From Luidia sarsii (lineage: Eukaryota > Echinodermata > Asteroidea > Paxillosida > Luidiidae), in assembly GCA_949987565.1 (NCBI GenBank), contig OX465118.1:8856132-8920131 (forward strand): 64,000 bases of DNA, written 5' to 3'. Every line of letters begins with the position of its first letter. Positions within the stretch are counted from its first letter, which is position 1. Under the pieces are notes generated by a model. The model made no database searches and was not told where the DNA came from. It was given only the letters and a program-made list of their open reading frames with translations. Shown here one piece after another: positions 31,113-41,061 of this stretch. The position numbers were made by a program, and so were the translations under genes.

Positions 31113-31445
31113 CCATTCCGGCTACCCCTTCCGCCTGAGTGCCCCCTTTCCTATACCCTTCCCCAGTACCCCTTTCCCTACTTCTTTCCCTACCCCTTTC
31201 CTCACTTCACTGCCTATTTCCCTACCCCATCCCTCCTTTCTCTAGCCCATTGCCTACCCTTGCCTCCCTTCCCTACATCCTTCCCTCCTTTCCCTACCTC
31301 CTTCCCTACCCCTTCCATCCCTTCCCTACTCCTTCCCTACCCCCTTCCCCACATCTTCCCTACCCCCTTCCCTAACCCCATCCCTACCCCCTTCCACGCC
31401 ACACTACCTCATACCCCCTTCCTTCCTTACCCTCTTCAATTCCTC
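31110..31445 (+). repeat. TTCCCTACCCC-type pyrimidine repeat
   Basis: Degenerate tandem of CCCTACCCCTTCC units, about 330 bp. The 177-residue Pro/Ser/Phe-rich open frame across it is low complexity, not a gene. Confidence 0.85.
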
Positions 31446-32200
31446 GCAAAGTCAATCCCTGGGATGCCCGCGTCGTCTCAGTGAATGACTTCAGTGAAAG
31501 GGTCGTCGCCCGTGCCGACCCTCATCGATTGAAGACGCCGGCCGGCCGGCCTACCTCCCCCCTCCGGCTCCCCGTTTCTCTCTCTCCTCCCGCTTGCACG
31601 CACAAGCCCGTGGAGATCAGAGAAGACGCATAGCGTCCTCCGGGATCGGAAGGCATCCTTTCGATAGCGTCGTCTGAGTGCCGTGTGGCTTTTGTTTGCG
31701 ACCTCGTCTGAGTCATCCCTGTAAAGGGGTTTGAAACTTTCGCCCTGGGTCCTATTTCATGGAATCCGTTGCGGCATAATTCTGTGCTTACGGGGAAGGT
31801 TGTTTGATTTAAATCACTCAATTTAAATCATTATTTTAAATCATAATTTAAATCACTGAAAAATCACTTCTTTTTCTTCTCATAAAAATCACTTTTCAAA
31901 GCAAAACAGTATCATACTGCAATTACTCTACAAAGACTTAAAGTTAAAATTATTTCAACTAGGCCTACAGTTTAAGTCACAATCCGATTTTTTTTTTATA
32001 CTAAAAACAAATCATGATTTATATCACGTTTTGTGTATATCTGGTTTTAAATGTGATCCTATTTGGATATAGAAGTGGAGGGGTCCATCCCAAAATCCTT
32101 GCAGAAATTTGTCTTGGATGGCTACACATTTTGTGGGTGTTTTTTTCTGGGGGTAATTAGCAAAACATTTAATATGCTAAGAGCACAAACAATTAAAAGA
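31446..32200. other. Intergenic between MMP and SLC35A genes
   Basis: No gene seen. Contains a perfect AP-1 site at 31709-31715 and an AT-rich stretch (31800-32040) made of AAATCA/TTTAAATCA repeats. Confidence 0.5.
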
Positions 32201-32201
32201 A

Positions 32202-32350
32202 TCTGAGAGATGAAGGTCCAAACTTCAATTTTAAGTATAGCTACAAGAACTGAGAGACTTCTGGGTGTGGGATAATTGGCTTTGTGTTTTTGTACAGTGT
32301 TCAATGGGAGCTCGAATTAGTGTTCTGCACCCCTCATTGATGAAGCGCCC
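32202..32350 (+). repeat. Dispersed repeat, copy B
   Basis: Same element as 8412-8560, in the same orientation, ending at the AGCGCCCTCT motif. Confidence 0.65.
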
Positions 32351-32540
32351 TCTAGCGATGGGTTCTAAACAGGGTTCGAACAGCCAGAGAGGGTGGCCTT
32401 GTCCGAATGAATCGGCAGCAGCTTCGAATTATACACGAGTCAACGGGAAATTGTAAGCCAGCTTTGGGGGGCTACTGCCGTAGACTCTTGCGTTAATTCC
32501 AGCCGTAGCCAATTCATTGCGAGCGCGGCGGCCCTGACAC

Positions 32541-32582
32541 TGACCCCGAATTTAACCCCGTGACCCCGTGACCCCGTGACCC
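32541..32582. promoter_or_regulatory. Tandem TGACCC half-sites, direct repeat with 2-base spacing
   Basis: TGACCC occurs at 32561, 32569 and 32577, each separated by two bases, with a fourth at 32541. On the other strand this is GGGTCA-nn-GGGTCA, a DR2-type nuclear-receptor arrangement. It lies just ahead of the candidate noncoding exon of the transporter gene. Confidence 0.35.
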
Positions 32583-32584
32583 CA

Positions 32585-32699
32585 CCCCCTTCTCAAGCGC
32601 AGGCACGGCTTGGACGGAACAACAAGAGAAGCGGAACGGTCCGCGGGAAATGTGCTCGAAAATCCACGAAAATGCGGCCAACAATTGACATGGCGCCAG
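32585..32699 (+). other. Candidate noncoding first exon of the SLC35A-like gene
   Basis: CpG-richer sequence ends in a strong donor, GCCAG|GTGAGT at 32699/32700. The nearest downstream acceptor-like sites (CCTGCAG at about 33789, CTTTAG at about 33802) lie just before the transporter ATG. Joining them gives only a short upstream frame that stops, so the exon would be 5' UTR. The join is inferred. Confidence 0.35.
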
Positions 32700-33044
32700 G
32701 TGAGTACGCTCTGACTGTGTGGGTCGGAGAATGGGCGGTTTCACTTCCTTTCCAATACCGTACTTCACCTTATAAATATGATATTAATAATCATAATGCA
32801 GTCTTGGATTGGGAACGTGAATTAATTTGGGCATGCAATGCGCCATTATCATGCGGTGTGTACAAAATAATGATCACATAATTAAATATTAATATTATTG
32901 ATATTGATAATTGAAAATGCAGGATGCTGGTAACAATTTGGACGTCGTTGTGGCTTTTGTCAAGAGATTATCCGTTCGAAAAAGGGCCCATTGTTCTAAG
33001 CTGAAAAGAGTCTTTGTTTAGAATGTAGACTAAAACTCCATAGG

Positions 33045-33225
33045 CTCAGTGCAGGATTTTGCAGGATTCAGGCAATGGTCCACAGTAGCCAGTACTACAG
33101 TACAGGTTTTTGCAGGATTCAGGTCACATGGAGCTTTGAACAAGGTAGGATAGCAGGATTTTGCAGGATTCAGGTCACATGGAGCTTTGAACAAGGTAGG
33201 ATAGCAGGATTTTGCATGATTCAGG
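33045..33225 (+). repeat. ~53-bp tandem repeat
   Basis: Two near-identical units containing GGATTCAGGTCACATGGAGC and CAAGGTAGGATAGCAGG, plus partial copies on both sides. Confidence 0.85.
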
Positions 33226-33262
33226 TTATATCTTTCAAAAAGTTGGTAGAGGTTACCACTCA

Positions 33263-33330
33263 GGTTCTTTTCAGAACCACACCTCTTCTTTAAGAGACCT
33301 TATACATGGTGTCACCGCAAACCTTCCTAT
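33263..33330 (+). repeat. Dispersed copy of the histone-stem-loop repeat
   Basis: GGTTCTTTTCAGAACC (33263-33278) is the 16-base histone-type hairpin with one C-G pair replaced by T-A on both sides, so pairing is kept. It is followed by ACACCTCTTCTTTAAGAG and then GGTGTCACCGCAAACC, as in the array at 60379. Confidence 0.7.
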
Positions 33331-33843
33331 ACAGTTTGCAAGAGTTTTTGTATTAACTTCATACTTAATGTAGTTTAGTGTAATATTAATACTAATAGTA
33401 TGTAGTAGTATTTTAGTATCAATAAGGAAGTGTATGTATATCTATCTGGATACATGTTACTGGCTGAATACAACCTCCCCATTTGTCATTAGAAGTGATA
33501 TTCAACCAGCAAGATCGACAGCGGCATTCTTCCTGGAGGTTGTTCCTGTTGATGTTATGCATATTCATGACCACTGTTGACCCTGATTGGCCAATGTCAG
33601 AGTATAGAGTATACATGTACATTCATAAAGATGATGTAAGTTGTAATGACAATTGGCAAGTCAGACTAAGGGACGGAAGAATAGGTTTCAGATTCAACAC
33701 CTGGACCATTCAAAGTTTTCTTTGCCATTTTTCTACTATTTTCTTTTTCAAAATCAGTATCATTGATATCATTATTATCATCCCTGCAGCTTTTCCTTTA
33801 GTTTTCCTGTTGAGAAATCAATGGTTGGGGATGATTTAAAGAA

Positions 33844-34515
33844 ATGAAGGCTAAGATGGGCGACACATCGCTTGAGCTGCGGGCCGGTGGCGGCCACCAC
33901 TCCCAGCGGCCCGGCAGCGGCCCGCAAGCCCAGCGGCCAGCCAGCGCCGGCCTGTACGGCGCCCTCTACGTGCTCCTGGAGACGTTTGTCCAGATGGCCG
34001 TCTTCGCCTACCGTCACTTCAACCCCAGCAAGCGCTTCCCCTTCTCGCCCACCTCCCTTGTGGCCACCGCGGAGCTGATCAAGTTTGCCCTTTGCCTGCT
34101 GGCCTTCTGCGGCTGCCACGGCCGCCTGCGCTTTCTGCCGGCGCCCGCCTTCGCTCTCCCGGCCGCCTTGTTTGTGGCCGCCGCCAACCTGTCCTACTAC
34201 TGTATGTACTTTGTGCCGCCGCCGACCGTGAACGTGCTGGCCGGCTGGCGGGTGGCTTTTTCGGCGGCCGCCGGCTACGTAGTCTTTGGCCGGCCACTCG
34301 GCCGGCGCCTGTGGATGGCTGCCGGGCCGCTCTTACTGGCCTCGGCCCTGGCCGTCTGGTTCTGCCCCGAGGTGGAGCCGGTGCGGCCACTGGACTCTGC
34401 CGCGGCCGCCGCTTCCAAAGACGGAGCGAACAGCACCACCGTCAGGACTCTATGGTGGATCGCGGCCGTCTTGGCCGGAGTCGCTTGTTCGACGTTCTCC
34501 GTCAGCAGTGCCGAG
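33844..34515 (+). CDS. SLC35A-like exon 1
   Basis: 672 bp, very GC-rich against AT-rich flanks, encoding residues 1-224 and the first six or so membrane segments. A loop of Ser, Ala and Lys with an N-glycosylation motif (NST) lies near residue 198-205. Confidence 0.85.
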
Positions 34516-36002
34516 GTAATCAGCTTCTTCCTGCCATCGATGCTCAAGAATTGTCAGTCACCAGTCAGTCCTTGATTTTCAGATGATCACCAGGGGTCCA
34601 GTTTCACCGAGCCAAATCAGGTGCAAGCGAAAGCTCTGGCTTCAGTTGTATGCCGAGGAAACCAACAAGTTTGAAAAGATTTTGAGAATTCGTTTTGGTG
34701 ACAACAGTAAAAGGAGAAGGTCCCACAAGACAAGGAAGGACAAGACCTTTTGGGATCAAAATGTCAGGCCCTCTTAAATTTTAATAATTGAATTTTAGTA
34801 AGCAGTTTAGCATATCACTAATTTTCCTTTTTTGGGGGTGGGGGCGTTACTTTTGTTCATAGTTTATCAGCAAAGTGAGCAACCGGTCCGTCTCGGAGAA
34901 GTACGTCCAGCTGCATTTCTTCACCACGATTCTCGGCTTCATCTGGGCCGAGATAGTGACGGGCGGGTCTCTGTACGAGATCAACATGAAGGTATTGTTG
35001 GGGCTCGTCCTTTCTTGTCCTCGTGTCTTATTGCCCCTTGCCCTTCCTCTCTGGTTTTAGTCCATGCCTTTGAGGGAGGTACTGCCTGGATGGAAACACT
35101 AGGGCTAGGCCCACCAACCTTTTTTTTAAGATTTCCAAATGCGACTTTGTCATTTCCCCCCCCTACATACATTCTGATTTTGCACCGCTGTGAATGCCAA
35201 TCATAATGTTTCTGTGACTGGTATTGCAGTGGCAACGGCTTGACAAATTTAAATCAACCACACGCCCTCAACTGGCTTGGTGGTCATCCGGTTGTCTGCA
35301 CTACAATTCATGAGTCACAGGTTCGAAGCTCACCTGAGCTGCCTGTGGGGTTTGTTCTTAACTCTTCGTTTATCGGCTCTTTTCAGAGCTGCGCTCCTTC
35401 TCGAAAGTGGAGTGTTACATGGTGTCACATGGTGTCAATATCAGGCCCTCTATATTTTTTGAGACTTGCTTTTTGGTCATTCAGTTAGTAGTTTGCAATA
35501 CTTTCAGCAATGTTTGAAGAAAAAAAAAATCTGCTTTTGAGAAAGGTCCTGCTAAGATCCAAAACATCAGGCCATCCAATTGTTTGATGCCCTAAGATGT
35601 TGTCATGATTACTGTCCACTGCAGATGTTTTTCCCGCTGGATTTCTACCTGACCGTCCTCAACCTGATCACGGGGACGCTGGGCAGCCTGGCCCTCACCC
35701 ACCTGATGGCCGGCCGCCTGTCCCAGCCCGTGGCCAGTACGGTGGCCGCTGCCAAGGCCGCCACCGGCGTCGGCATCGAGAGCCCCGCTGCGGCCTGGTC
35801 TGTGGCCCCCTGGATCCCGGCGCTCCTCTTTCTCTCCACCAGCGCCGTCTGCCCCTGGCTCTTCCCCGTGCAGCCGGGCTACCATCCGTCCGTCACGGCG
35901 GCCGTCGCTCTCCTCATGGGCTCCGCGGCCTACCTCTACTCGGCGCCTTCATTGCCGGCATCCCCTGAGCCGGCCCGACCCGGCCTGAAACAAGAGGCTT
36001 GA
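33844..36002 (+). CDS. SLC35A-family nucleotide-sugar transporter, three exons
   Basis: Exons 33844-34515, 34863-34991 and 35625-36002 join in phase 0 (GAG|GTAATC, CATAG|TTT, AAG|GTATTG, TGCAG|ATG) into 392 residues. About ten hydrophobic segments are visible, starting at LYGALYVLLETFVQMAVF and including ELIKFALCLLAFCG, AANLSYYCMYFVPPPTVNVL and SAAAGYVVFGRPLGRR. The N-Y-Y ... V-N-V-L ... V-x-F-G-R-x-L-x-R-R pattern is that of the nucleotide-sugar transporter (NST) superfamily in the Golgi, which swaps a UDP- or CMP-sugar for the monophosphate nucleotide. The N-terminal ~35 residues are Gly/Gln/Pro-rich and cytosolic. Whether it is A4-, A5- or another SLC35A type cannot be settled by eye. A second ATG at 33856 is an alternative start. 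Confidence 0.82.
34700..34815 (+). mobile_element. Penelope-like tail fragment in SLC35A intron 1
   Basis: GACAAGACCTTTTGGGATCAAAATGTCAGGCCC is a diverged core, followed by the tail AATTTTAGTAAGCAGTTTAGCATATCAC. Same orientation as the gene. Confidence 0.55.
34863..34991 (+). CDS. SLC35A-like exon 2
   Basis: 129 bp, 43 codons (FISKVSNRS ... LHFFTTILGFIWAEI ... LYEINMK). The acceptor at 34861-34862 is the one that keeps frame; the alternative AG eight bases on would shift it. Confidence 0.75.
35276..35430 (+). repeat. tRNA-like SINE head joined to a histone-type stem-loop
   Basis: A tRNA-like segment (A-box-like TGGTGGTCATCCGG, B-box-like CAGGTTCGAAGCTC) is followed within 45 bases by GGCTCTTTTCAGAGCT (35375-35390) and then CTCCTTCTCGAAAGTGGAG, TTACATGGTGTCA. 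The last base of the stem gives a G-U pair. It links the SINE and the stem-loop repeat in one element. Confidence 0.55.
35520..35585 (+). mobile_element. Penelope-like tail fragment in SLC35A intron 2
   Basis: TTTTGAGAAAGGTCCTGCTAAGATCCAAAACATCAGGCC, a copy of the core with three or four changes, 40 bp before exon 3. Confidence 0.6.
35625..36002 (+). CDS. SLC35A-like exon 3
   Basis: 378 bp including TGA. Encodes the last membrane segments (FYLTVLNLITGTLGSLALTHL, ALLFLSTSAVCPWLF, AAVALLMGSAAYLYSA) and a Pro-rich cytosolic tail ending KQEA. Confidence 0.85.
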   Translation: MFFPLDFYLTVLNLITGTLGSLALTHLMAGRLSQPVASTVAAAKAATGVGIESPAAAWSVAPWIPALLFLSTSAVCPWLFPVQPGYHPSVTAAVALLMGSAAYLYSAPSLPASPEPARPGLKQEA

Positions 36003-36345
36003 GGCGACAGACCGACCTTCTCATCTGGCGGTTGGTCGCCTTCAAAATTGAGGATCATCAAGGGGACGAATGAAAACGCATGATCATGCTGAAGCGCCAC
36101 TTGCCTTTCCTTTGCTTGGCCACATCAACCACAGGCCCACGGCCTCTGTATCAGCCAGAATTGGTCTGATTCAAGAGGCTTGAGGCGGCAGACCGACCTT
36201 CTCATCTGTCGGTTGGTCGCCTCCAAGTTGAGGATTATCAAGGCGACGATTGAAAATGCATGATCTTGCTCAAGGGCTACCCGCGATCCTTTTGGTTGTG
36301 ACACATTAACCACAGCCTCTATCCCGACAAGAATTGGCCCAATTG
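35989..36345 (+). repeat. ~180-bp tandem duplication spanning the SLC35A stop codon
   Basis: CAAGAGGCTTGAGGCG recurs at 36171, 180 bases after 35991, and the following CAGACCGACCTTCTCATCTG and GGTTGGTCGCCT recur with it. Copy 1 includes the last three codons and the stop; copy 2 lies in the 3' UTR. Confidence 0.85.
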
Positions 36346-36750
36346 AACGACGGACCCCAACCATCACTTGTTTTTTCGCCCTCTTCAAATCGACAAATCT
36401 TTCAACAAAGAAGCGAAACCGATAAGCTCTCTCAAACTCAAACGGCCTACTTACTCAAAATGCAAAGTATTGAGCACTGACCAATGCCACTAGCTATGGC
36501 TTTGCAGCCGACTCAAGTCTATGGAAGCCAGGATCCGGCATGGACAGACAGAGTGACCCATAGCCGCAATGAACTCAGACATGGTCTTAATGAGGAGATA
36601 TAGCCTGTGTTGTTCCTGGAATCACTCCAGTAAGTATTTAGCGTGTGGGAAAAATTGCCTCCATACTGTCTGTGCCTGAGGCATAGCCGGGTAGCCCGGT
36701 ACCCTGTAACACAAAGTGTAATGATCCTTGCCAGGCATCCCTGGTATCAG
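36346..36750. other. SLC35A 3' flank, no gene seen
   Basis: Unremarkable sequence; I could not see a convincing AATAAA, so the 3' end of the transcript is undefined. Confidence 0.4.
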
Positions 36751-36769
36751 TCAGCTGAATGGTAGACAC

Positions 36770-37350
36770 TGGTTCACAGGATGGCCCACTGTGTACACTC
36801 TGGATAAGGTCATTGCATCCACACAGTCCCTGGTATCAGTCAGCTGAATGCAGGCACTGTGGTTCACTGAATAGACCAATGTGTACACTCTGGATACCCC
36901 AGAGTGTACCAGTCCCTGGTATCACTATCAGTCAGCTGAATGTAGGCACTGTGGTGCACTGAATAGACCAATGTGTACACTCTGGATACCCTATCCAGAG
37001 TGTACCAGTCCCTGGCATCACTATCGGTCAGCTGAATGTAGGCACTGTGGTTCACCAAATGGCCCACTGTGTACACTCTGTATAGGGTCATTGCATCTAC
37101 ACAGTCCCTGGTATCAGTCAGCTGAATGCAGGCACTGTGGTTCACCAAATGGCCCACTGTGTACACTCTGTATAGGGTCATTGCATCCACACAGTCCCTG
37201 GTATCAGTCAGCTGAATGTAGGCACTGTGGTTCACCAAATGGCCCACTCTGTACACTCTGTATAGGGTCAATGTGTCCACACAGTCTTGGATATCATCAG
37301 TCAGCTGAAAGCAGGCACTGTGGTTCACCCACTGACCAATTGTCTACACT
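36770..37350. repeat. 90/96-bp tandem repeat
   Basis: Six or so units around ACAGTCCCTGGTATCAGTCA and GTGTACACTCTG. Unit starts at 37101, 37191 and 37281 are 90 apart; 36911 to 37007 is 96. Both are multiples of three, which keeps about 155 codons open on both strands at once; neither frame is a credible gene. Confidence 0.9.
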
Positions 37351-37985
37351 CTAGATTGAGTTATTGTATCTGCATTACTTGAAATGAGAACAGCCCCCTC
37401 CCCCCTTTCGGACAATGGAAGTCAAGACATCGTGAGCTCCTGACAGAGAACTTGGATGCATGTAGGTTACAAGGATATTCCGCACGGAGCAAAAATGACG
37501 GCAAAACTGGATCTTTGTCCCAAGCGTCTGCCACATTTCGAGAGCGTTTGCTACGAGGCCGTGTCATCAAGTCGGCTTGAAATTGTCGAGGCTCCACATT
37601 GCATGAACTACAAACAATGGGGGCTTTCGAAGCCCGGTTTGCATGCCACGGTATTAAACAGAAGCCTTACTTAGTATAGGTTGTGCCCCGAGGTAATCCA
37701 CATTGCACATGTTACAAATCATAATGGTTTCCCTGGGATGAAGTATAACCCCCCCTGCTTATCATTGGTTCGGTTGTAGCTAAAGTTCCCAAATGGTTTT
37801 CCTACTTCCTCCAATGATGCTGCTTTCTTGTTGGATTAGTCAGTGGTACATCCAAGGCAACTGGGACTGATCGGGGTAGACCAGGGGAAGGTAATCGAAC
37901 GTGGCCAACAGGTTGTCCCCTGAAATTTCCTCAATCCAAGGCTCTAAAGCAGCAGCCGATCATTGGATGAGGAATGAGTCTAGAG

Positions 37986-38357
37986 CCCTGTCCGCACTGG
38001 ACTTTTTTTTTAGGTAAAACTTACCGAGACGATGGGAACTTTTCCCATTTCAAGTCCAGTGCGAACAGTCTAGGACATTTTCCTCTCAGTTACTTCTTAG
38101 TCCAGTGGCTACTTCTACCGGCCAACTGCTGCCCAGGAAGAGTTACCCGGTCAACTTTTCCCCCCGAGACGATAAGTCCAGTGTGAACGGTGCATCTCAC
38201 CCTGCGATCCGGCTGTGGGAGCGAGATCATGCTGCACAGGCCACCGCGCATGCGTTTTGCATTGTTCTTGAATCGTTAATAATTATGCCAGCTCAGTTAC
38301 TTCTGTCACGGTCTCGATAACATTTTCCTGGGTCGAAAGTCCAAGTGCGGACAGTGG
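37986..38357. mobile_element. MITE-like element with ~20-bp inverted ends
   Basis: Starts CTGTCCGCACTGGACTTT and ends AAAGTCCAAGTGCGGACAG, an imperfect terminal inverted repeat. Internal AGTCCAGTGCGAACAG and AGTCCAGTGTGAACGG motifs suggest nested copies. No coding capacity. Confidence 0.6.
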
Positions 38358-38389
38358 TTACATTTTGACCATATTGCATAGAACTGAAA

Positions 38390-38545
38390 CAGGTCAACTC
38401 GTACATTGGTGGTACGAGTTGACCAAAGCTTGGTCAACTCGTACCTTCAGTTAAGTCAACTCGTACCTTTGCAAACTCGTTCCTTGGTCAACTCTGATAT
38501 TCAGTTAAGTCAACTCGTACCTTCAGTTAAGTCAACTCGTACCTC
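38390..38545 (+). repeat. ~22-bp tandem repeat
   Basis: Copies of AGTCAACTCGTACCTTCAGTTA with spacers, and one inverted copy at the left end. Confidence 0.8.
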
Positions 38546-39944
38546 CGTTTTAAATTTCACACAACATTATAATATTAGGAAAACATAAGTGCCATTATAG
38601 ACTGAAAATTCCTTTCGGTAAACATTAACGATCCAAAAATAAATTCGGGAAAAATGCACGAGTACGTTCAGCGTCAACGCGCACAATTCTAGACCGCTCT
38701 CTTGTGCCTGACGCTCGGCGTGGCTTGATTAGGGATAGGGCTGGCCGCCCGTGACGACTCCCCGGATGCTTGGCCGGGAATAGTTCAGGTATGAGTCGAC
38801 TTGAAAAATTGTACAATCTTTTTAAAACAGCCATTTTACCTTCTCCTTGGTAAATCCTTCCCCCATAAAAAGGTCCAGTGCATCCTGCAGCTAAAAGCAC
38901 TAAATGCCTGTGTAAACAAAATTAGAAGGCATTAGTGCATCACTTTGTACATGCTGAAGTCCTCTTGCCTCGCGTTTTCATTTTTTTCGGGCCTGATTTT
39001 GATCCCCTTGCCCTGAAGTGGGCCTTTTCTTGAGACAAAATATCTGAGGCGGCCCATTAGAGTAGTGACTAGTGAGGGCCCACAGTTTGACCATGGAGTG
39101 TCCCCTTCTTCCTCCGTGGTTTGACATGCAGAGTGGGAATCCCTTGTTCACAATTGCGAATAGAAACGCCAACATCCTACAGACGAATCCAGTCTGCCAG
39201 TCCATCAGGGGCCAATTTCAGGGAGCCGCTTCAGCGTAAAATTCTGTTTAGCCTGAAAAGTCTTCCCCGTGGAAGCAGGATTATACCGAATCGTTGAGTG
39301 AGGTTATAGTTGCTTTGGACTTGTGTTCAACCCTCCCTTTTCTTTGTACGAAACAAAAGTGAAATTTGAGTCGGCAAGCTGATCGTGTGAATCACGACAA
39401 TTTGTGCTTAAGCAGATTTTGGTGCTTATAAGCAAATTGGGCCCAGGCTGCCATGGGACCCGACATGCGCGGATCGAACTTCGTCCGACGGATTTGTAAC
39501 TGCCGCCATGTGAAGCGGCTCTGTACGTTTTCAATGATTGCCGAGACTATAATAAGAATGCCTGCCTGTATGCTTGCCATTGTAGTTTAAAAAAATAATA
39601 CTGACCAGAACTTGCACACACGCACCACTCACATGCACGAAGAAACAGTGTTATATGCAACTCGTATTATATAACTCAATCCAAAATCTCCTGCCTTGGG
39701 ATTGATATTTATATTGAAATGCTTAGTAATCCTACCGTTTTTATTTAGGTTTTGGGCTTTTGCCATACAGAGTCCTGTAGAACTGACTCTTGCCAACCCC
39801 CAACAGACCACCGCCAAACCGGTAATCAGAACAGTCAGTGTTTGTTGACTTGACACGAAGTCTATCACGACTGAATACAACAATGAAGGCTCGGGCTTTG
39901 GCTTTGGGCTTTTTTCTTTACCAATGGCATTTGTATTCAAAGGA

Positions 39945-40330
39945 TAACACAGCATTGGTCGATATCAAAGGATATCATCCATACGTTGCCTGAATCAACA
40001 TATGCTTGAAATAGCACACCTGTGAAAATTTCAGCTCAGTCCGCCAGCCGAGTCTCGAGAAAATAGTGAAAAGTGCTTCATTTGTTTCGCTTTCAACGTA
40101 TTGTTCCGAAAAATCGTTTAGATCTAGAGGTGAGACCGTAAACGATTTCTGTTACTCTTTTCTCAAAAAATACAATATTTTTGGCAGAAATATTTCAGTG
40201 CGAGGTTTCTACCATAATCATCTTCAAACTGTATAAGCTTCATGTAAATCGGTGAACATTTATGTTTTTTTTTCTCGATCTTACCGATTTTTAAAGAACA
40301 AGTTTTTTATCACAGTGCGTGGACGGGCAC
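39945..40330 (+). mobile_element. Diverged copy of the 57161-57532 MITE
   Basis: Shares TGAAATAGCACACCTGTGAA, TTTCAGCTCA, CGAGTCTCGAGAAAAT and CTTCATTTGTTTCGC in the same order; the terminal inverted repeat is decayed here. Confidence 0.75.
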
Positions 40331-40916
40331 TCGGTTTCAATTTTCAGGTTTTTATGTTGGCCACGAAATTAATTTTTTATAATTCAGCAAACTACTCAAG
40401 ACAAACTACTCAAGTATACATGTATTAATCGTTCCATTTTATGTCGTCTGTATTATCTCTACTACAGCAATTCCAAATGTATTTTGTGAAATGTGAATAC
40501 ATACATGCACAATCTTTCTGTGCACATCCTAACATTGATGGAAACATACTTAACCTATTTATAAGAATATGGAATTCCCCCCCACTCTTTTGTTGGTTCG
40601 TGTGTACTTACGCGTATCTGTAGACCACATAAAATGTGCCAGCTGTCAACGATGGTGTAAAGACTGTGTATAATAAGCACACCCATTGTCTTGTATGTAA
40701 CATATTTTTTGGGACGCTCACAGTAATTTGATTCGCCAATTTTGCCATATTATTTTGTCATAGATATAACATGACATAATTTATTCGCACCGGGTTTTTA
40801 CTTTTCAGGGGCCAAGACCGCAGCATGTTTTTTTTTTTTTTAAATAACTTGCCAATTTCAAAACGTGGCCAAACATCATTTTGGGAACAAGGAGACACCT
40901 GTTAAGTACAGCAATA

Positions 40917-41061
40917 AAGCCCTTTTTCAGACCAGGGACGCATGTCACTCTCAAGCATTGGTGAACTTTCACACGATGGCACTTTTGTCAGATTTCTCAA
41001 GCACGAGACATTTTCTCAAACCTTGAGAGTTTTTTTTTCAGCGTTGTGTGAAAAGGGCTTA
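40917..41061. mobile_element. Short MITE with inverted AAGCCCTTTTTCA ends
   Basis: Begins AAGCCCTTTTTCA and ends TGTGAAAAGGGCTT, 145 bp apart. No clear target duplication. Confidence 0.55.

Noticed and set aside
30951..31484. 177-codon Pro/Phe-rich frame
   Set aside because: Translation of the TTCCCTACCCC repeat.
32576..33839. A conserved upstream-ORF microprotein ahead of the transporter, as known for vertebrate SLC35A4
   Set aside because: I looked for such a frame in the candidate 5' exon and the sequence before 33844 and saw only short frames that stop.
33778..34586. Several 90-164-codon frames over the transporter exon
   Set aside because: Shadows of the GC-rich transporter exon; only the 33844 frame has membrane segments and joins onward in phase.
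36864..37354. 154- and 157-codon opposing frames
   Set aside because: Both arise from a tandem repeat with unit length divisible by three.
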